A stretch of DNA of 64,000 bases, from NCBI GenBank assembly GCA_902792815.1, contig CADBAY010000011.1:1-64000 (forward strand). Direction: 5' to 3'. Within the stretch, counting starts at the first letter, position 1; each line of letters starts with the position of its first letter. This DNA comes from an uncultured Bacteroidia bacterium. GTDB lineage: Bacteria; Bacteroidota; Bacteroidia; Bacteroidales; UBA932. Positions 62,014-64,000 of this stretch are shown here, piece after piece. The translations under genes and the position numbers were made by a program. Below the pieces are notes generated by a model that did not search any database, was not told the DNA's origin, and saw only the letters and a list, made by a program, of their open reading frames with translations.

Positions 62014-62420
62014 TTACTGTCCAACATTTAGTTCGAGTTCAATTACCTTTGTCTTACCCGCGGCGGCTTTGTACGCCTCTCCAGCGGCCGCCCTGCGCAT
62101 CTGTGCGGCTTCCAGTCGGGTGCTAAGAGTATTGCGTGTAATAGTATTGGATACATGCCAGAATCCGTCTTCGCCCTGCTCGACAATATTGCCGGCATCG
62201 TCGGTTGCCCAGTGGCCGAATTCGTCACCGTGCAGGTGTATGCCAATGGTAGAACCGTCTGGCTGGGTAACAACGATCCTGCCGGGATATGCAGGACCGG
62301 CAAAGGCAGTCAACGTGGCGCTTTCTCCTTGTCGTTAACTTCCTCAGCCTCACGCTGGCAGCAAGGGATTAGCACAGCAGCGGCACATATTGCCGCAATA
62401 AACTGGTAAATACGTTTCAT
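62014..62420 (-). pseudogene. Broken M6-peptidase-like lipoprotein gene
   Basis: From ATG 62420 (or 62426) a lipoprotein signal peptide is read (MKRIYQFIAAICAAAVLIPC) and stops at TGA 62310-62312. In another frame from about 62313 the sequence continues AFAGPAYPGRIVVTQPDG, STIGIHLHGDEFGHWATDD, GFWHV, a pattern typical of the N-terminal domain of M6-type secreted metalloproteases, and ends at 62014 before any HEXXH. So it carries one frameshift and a truncation. Confidence 0.6.
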
Positions 62421-62453
62421 AGGCATACGGAAAAACTAAAACTCGCCGAAATC

Positions 62454-62564
62454 TTATTCATGTACCGGCGCTATCTGGGAGTCCTCCAGAAGCGATTTTC
62501 TCAGCGATACCGTGACGACCTTCAGGGAAGGGGCGGTGTAACAGAACTGGAAATTCTGTGTCAT
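62454..62564 (-). CDS. Short peptide gene
   Basis: 36 aa (MTQNFQFCYTAPSLKVVTVS...). The YTAPSLKVV block fits the small Bacteroidota peptides of the type 'Y-x-x-P-x-x-x-V' often found beside secreted proteases. A promoter at 62605-62635 and a modest Shine-Dalgarno (AGAAGG) precede it. No signal peptide. Function unknown. Confidence 0.45.
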   Translation of the reverse strand: MTQNFQFCYTAPSLKVVTVSLRKSLLEDSQIAPVHE

Positions 62565-62604
62565 AAATAAACCTTCTAAAATGTTAACACTTAACTAGTA
62601 ATTA

Positions 62605-62635
62605 CAAAGGAAAGTATTTTTTCAGAATAATCAAA
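62605..62635 (-). promoter_or_regulatory. Probable promoter of the short peptide gene
   Basis: TTCCTTTG at 62605-62612 (one mismatch) and TTTG at 62632-62635 (minus), 19-nt spacer. It is divergent from the -7 box at 62645. Confidence 0.5.
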
Positions 62636-62644
62636 TAAATGAAC

Positions 62645-62652
62645 TATTTTTG
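62645..62652 (+). promoter_or_regulatory. -7 box of the exported BACON-like gene
   Basis: TATTTTTG, 22 nt upstream of ATG 62675. The in-frame ATG at 62639 lies before it, so the later start is used. Confidence 0.55.
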
Positions 62653-62674
62653 CAAACAACACCGCTTTGTTGTC

Positions 62675-63814
62675 ATGAAAGTTTTTGTCAAGATTATCGC
62701 AGTAGCCGCCTTGCTGGCGGGCTCCGTTTGCGCTCAAGCCCAGAATGCTGTTTATACTTTTTTGTTCGACAGCATTAAAACATCAGAATCAGAAGACTTT
62801 GTCCCCGGAACAGGACGCGTTGTTATTTATGATAATCTAACAGTTTCCATCTCCGGTTCCAAGGCAAAAGGGAAACCAATTAATTACTCATTTAAATTCA
62901 ACAGCTTGGTCCCGTTAAAAGGGGTGCTGGGTTTCAAATTATATTCTGACATTAATGTCGACGATAAAAAGCCCTACCTATTTGTTTCGTATGAAGGATG
63001 GATGGCTGACTACAACGATAAATCTTCCGGTCACTTTCTTGCGCTTTATGATGATAATAAACATAATATAGCCACCATGGAAGCCTGCTTGGATGCTATA
63101 AAAAACTCTACCGGCATTTTCAGGAATTTCTCAAGCGAAGCCGACCGTGAACTACCCCTGACCGTCAACGGCTACAATACCGGCAAAGTCTTTACCGTGC
63201 CGGCCAATGGAGGCGATACGGTATATCCTATCCGGACTAAAACGGGCAAGATGGTATGCGACACCAAGATAGGCGACTACACAGCCACTTCCGATTCCTA
63301 CTGGTGCGAGATCAACACCAAGACCGATGCGGCTATACTTTTACGTACCAGTGCCAATACTACCGGCTATGAAAGGAAGGCGACCATAACCGTCGAAGCC
63401 GGAGGCAAGACCACTACGGTAAGGGTAAGCCAGCCGTCCTGCACGGCAGTGGTCAAAAATGTCTGGGTAGAACACAACAAATTTTCCGGCCTGGTGAAAG
63501 GCATGAGGATACATTTCGATTTCGAGACTTACAACATGCGCGGACGTACCGGGGAATGCGGGGCTTACTTCTTTTTCGCGAACGGCCAGAAGCTGATGGA
63601 CTACAATTACCAGTACCGTGCTCTGGACGGCCAGGTGTGCGTTTGTACCAACTTTACTCCGGGATACGACAACACCTCCTACAACGACGTACAACTGTTC
63701 ATGCCTTATTCCGAGTTGCACATCAACGGAAGCGCAACATGTAAATTTTATGTCCAAATAGCTATTGGCGGCCAGTACGCCATAAGCCAGGAATATTCTT
63801 TCACATACAATTAA
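62675..63814 (+). CDS. Exported protein with BACON-like domain
   Basis: 379 aa. Signal peptide MKVFVKIIAVAALLAGSVCAQAQ. An N-terminal beta domain (about 24-150), a BACON-like part (about 150-245: VFTVPANGGDTVYPIRTKT, WCEINTKTDAAI, RKATITVEAGGKTTTVRVSQ), then a C-terminal domain (VWVEHNKFSGLVKGMRIHFDF, DVQLFMPYSELH) of a type seen in many Bacteroidota secreted proteins. Lower GC than the rest of the window in its first 450 bp, hinting at separate ancestry. Function unknown. Its stop is 2 nt from that of the convergent gene. Confidence 0.78.
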   Translation: MKVFVKIIAVAALLAGSVCAQAQNAVYTFLFDSIKTSESEDFVPGTGRVVIYDNLTVSISGSKAKGKPINYSFKFNSLVPLKGVLGFKLYSDINVDDKKPYLFVSYEGWMADYNDKSSGHFLALYDDNKHNIATMEACLDAIKNSTGIFRNFSSEADRELPLTVNGYNTGKVFTVPANGGDTVYPIRTKTGKMVCDTKIGDYTATSDSYWCEINTKTDAAILLRTSANTTGYERKATITVEAGGKTTTVRVSQPSCTAVVKNVWVEHNKFSGLVKGMRIHFDFETYNMRGRTGECGAYFFFANGQKLMDYNYQYRALDGQVCVCTNFTPGYDNTSYNDVQLFMPYSELHINGSATCKFYVQIAIGGQYAISQEYSFTYN

Positions 63815-63816
63815 GC

Positions 63817-64000
63817 TTAGCGCTGGACGTACTCTTTGAGTATCTCGTCAATACGCCCGTTGATAGCATCTGCAGTGGCTTTGCCCTTGACTCCGATGCC
63901 GGGGATGGAGTACAAGTCGCCTGCGGCGGCACGAAGCGCCCCCATCCCTATCTCGCCGTTATTAACAGCCGACAATAAAGTGGAAAGCAGGCCGTCGATA
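63817..64000 (-). CDS. Partial gene, C-terminal end only
   Basis: The last 61 codons of a minus-strand gene whose start is outside the window. The reading includes RAAAGDLYSIPGIGVKGKAT and ends LKEYVQR-stop. I do not recognise the family. Codon use is typical of the window and no stops interrupt it. Confidence 0.6.
   Translation of the reverse strand, partial: IDGLLSTLLSAVNNGEIGMGALRAAAGDLYSIPGIGVKGKATADAINGRIDEILKEYVQR

Noticed and set aside
1-64000. tRNA, rRNA, riboswitch or prophage genes
   Set aside because: No cloverleaf-like sequence, rRNA match, integrase, transposase or phage gene was recognised in the intergenic regions or frames I read.

Overview
The window looks like a GC-rich member of the Bacteroidales (Bacteroidota). 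The evidence is two SusC/SusD outer-membrane pairs, BACON-domain lipoproteins, many lipoprotein signal peptides, DUF5686, Omp28-like and GIN-domain proteins, a fused FeoA-FeoB, and promoters of the Bacteroidota type (TTTG, 19-21 nt, TAnnTTTG). Genus cannot be fixed from the sequence alone. I found no rRNA, tRNA, CRISPR array, transposase or prophage gene.

Layout. (1) 0-23 kb is an accessory glycan-type region: two paralogous serine-type sulfatases, a GH27 alpha-galactosidase, an orphan BlaI-like repressor, a Tat-signal FAD oxidoreductase, a SusC-BACON-SusD-BACON block, and three paralogous lipoproteins with an MBL-fold hydrolase domain. Housekeeping genes (tsaE, yifB/comM-like, araD) sit between the two sulfatases on the minus strand. 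(2) 23-31 kb is mixed core: a GIN-domain lipoprotein with a class I methyltransferase, pgk, a TlpA/DUF6029/Omp28 operon, rpsP-rimM and an aldehyde dehydrogenase. (3) 31.5-43.7 kb (minus) holds DUF5686 and then a second SusC/SusD operon with a PKD/beta-propeller lipoprotein, an EEP-fold lipoprotein and an SGNH hydrolase, but no glycoside hydrolase. (4) 44-57 kb (minus) is a compact eight-gene run psuK-psuG-sufB-pnuC-[GH97-SGNH-EEP fusion]-sufC-sufD-ispE, preceded by feoAB and a tiny Cys-rich Feo protein. (5) 57-64 kb holds a lipoprotein of unknown function, deoD, a NUC1 endonuclease, ridA, a SanA-like gene, two very short peptide genes around a broken M6-peptidase-like gene, and an exported BACON-like protein.

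Most notable points. One polypeptide joins GH97, SGNH and EEP domains and lies inside the suf operon; the same SGNH+EEP pair occurs as adjacent genes in the second SusC/D operon. Three paralogous MBL-fold lipoproteins accompany the first SusC/D block. Several families of structured intergenic repeats lie next to gene 3' ends, one with motifs phased every 22 bp and inverted about a centre. A cluster of palindromic repeats is inserted in frame within ispE. Seven minus-strand genes have their -7 box only 4-7 nt before the start codon, which predicts leaderless or nearly leaderless mRNAs.
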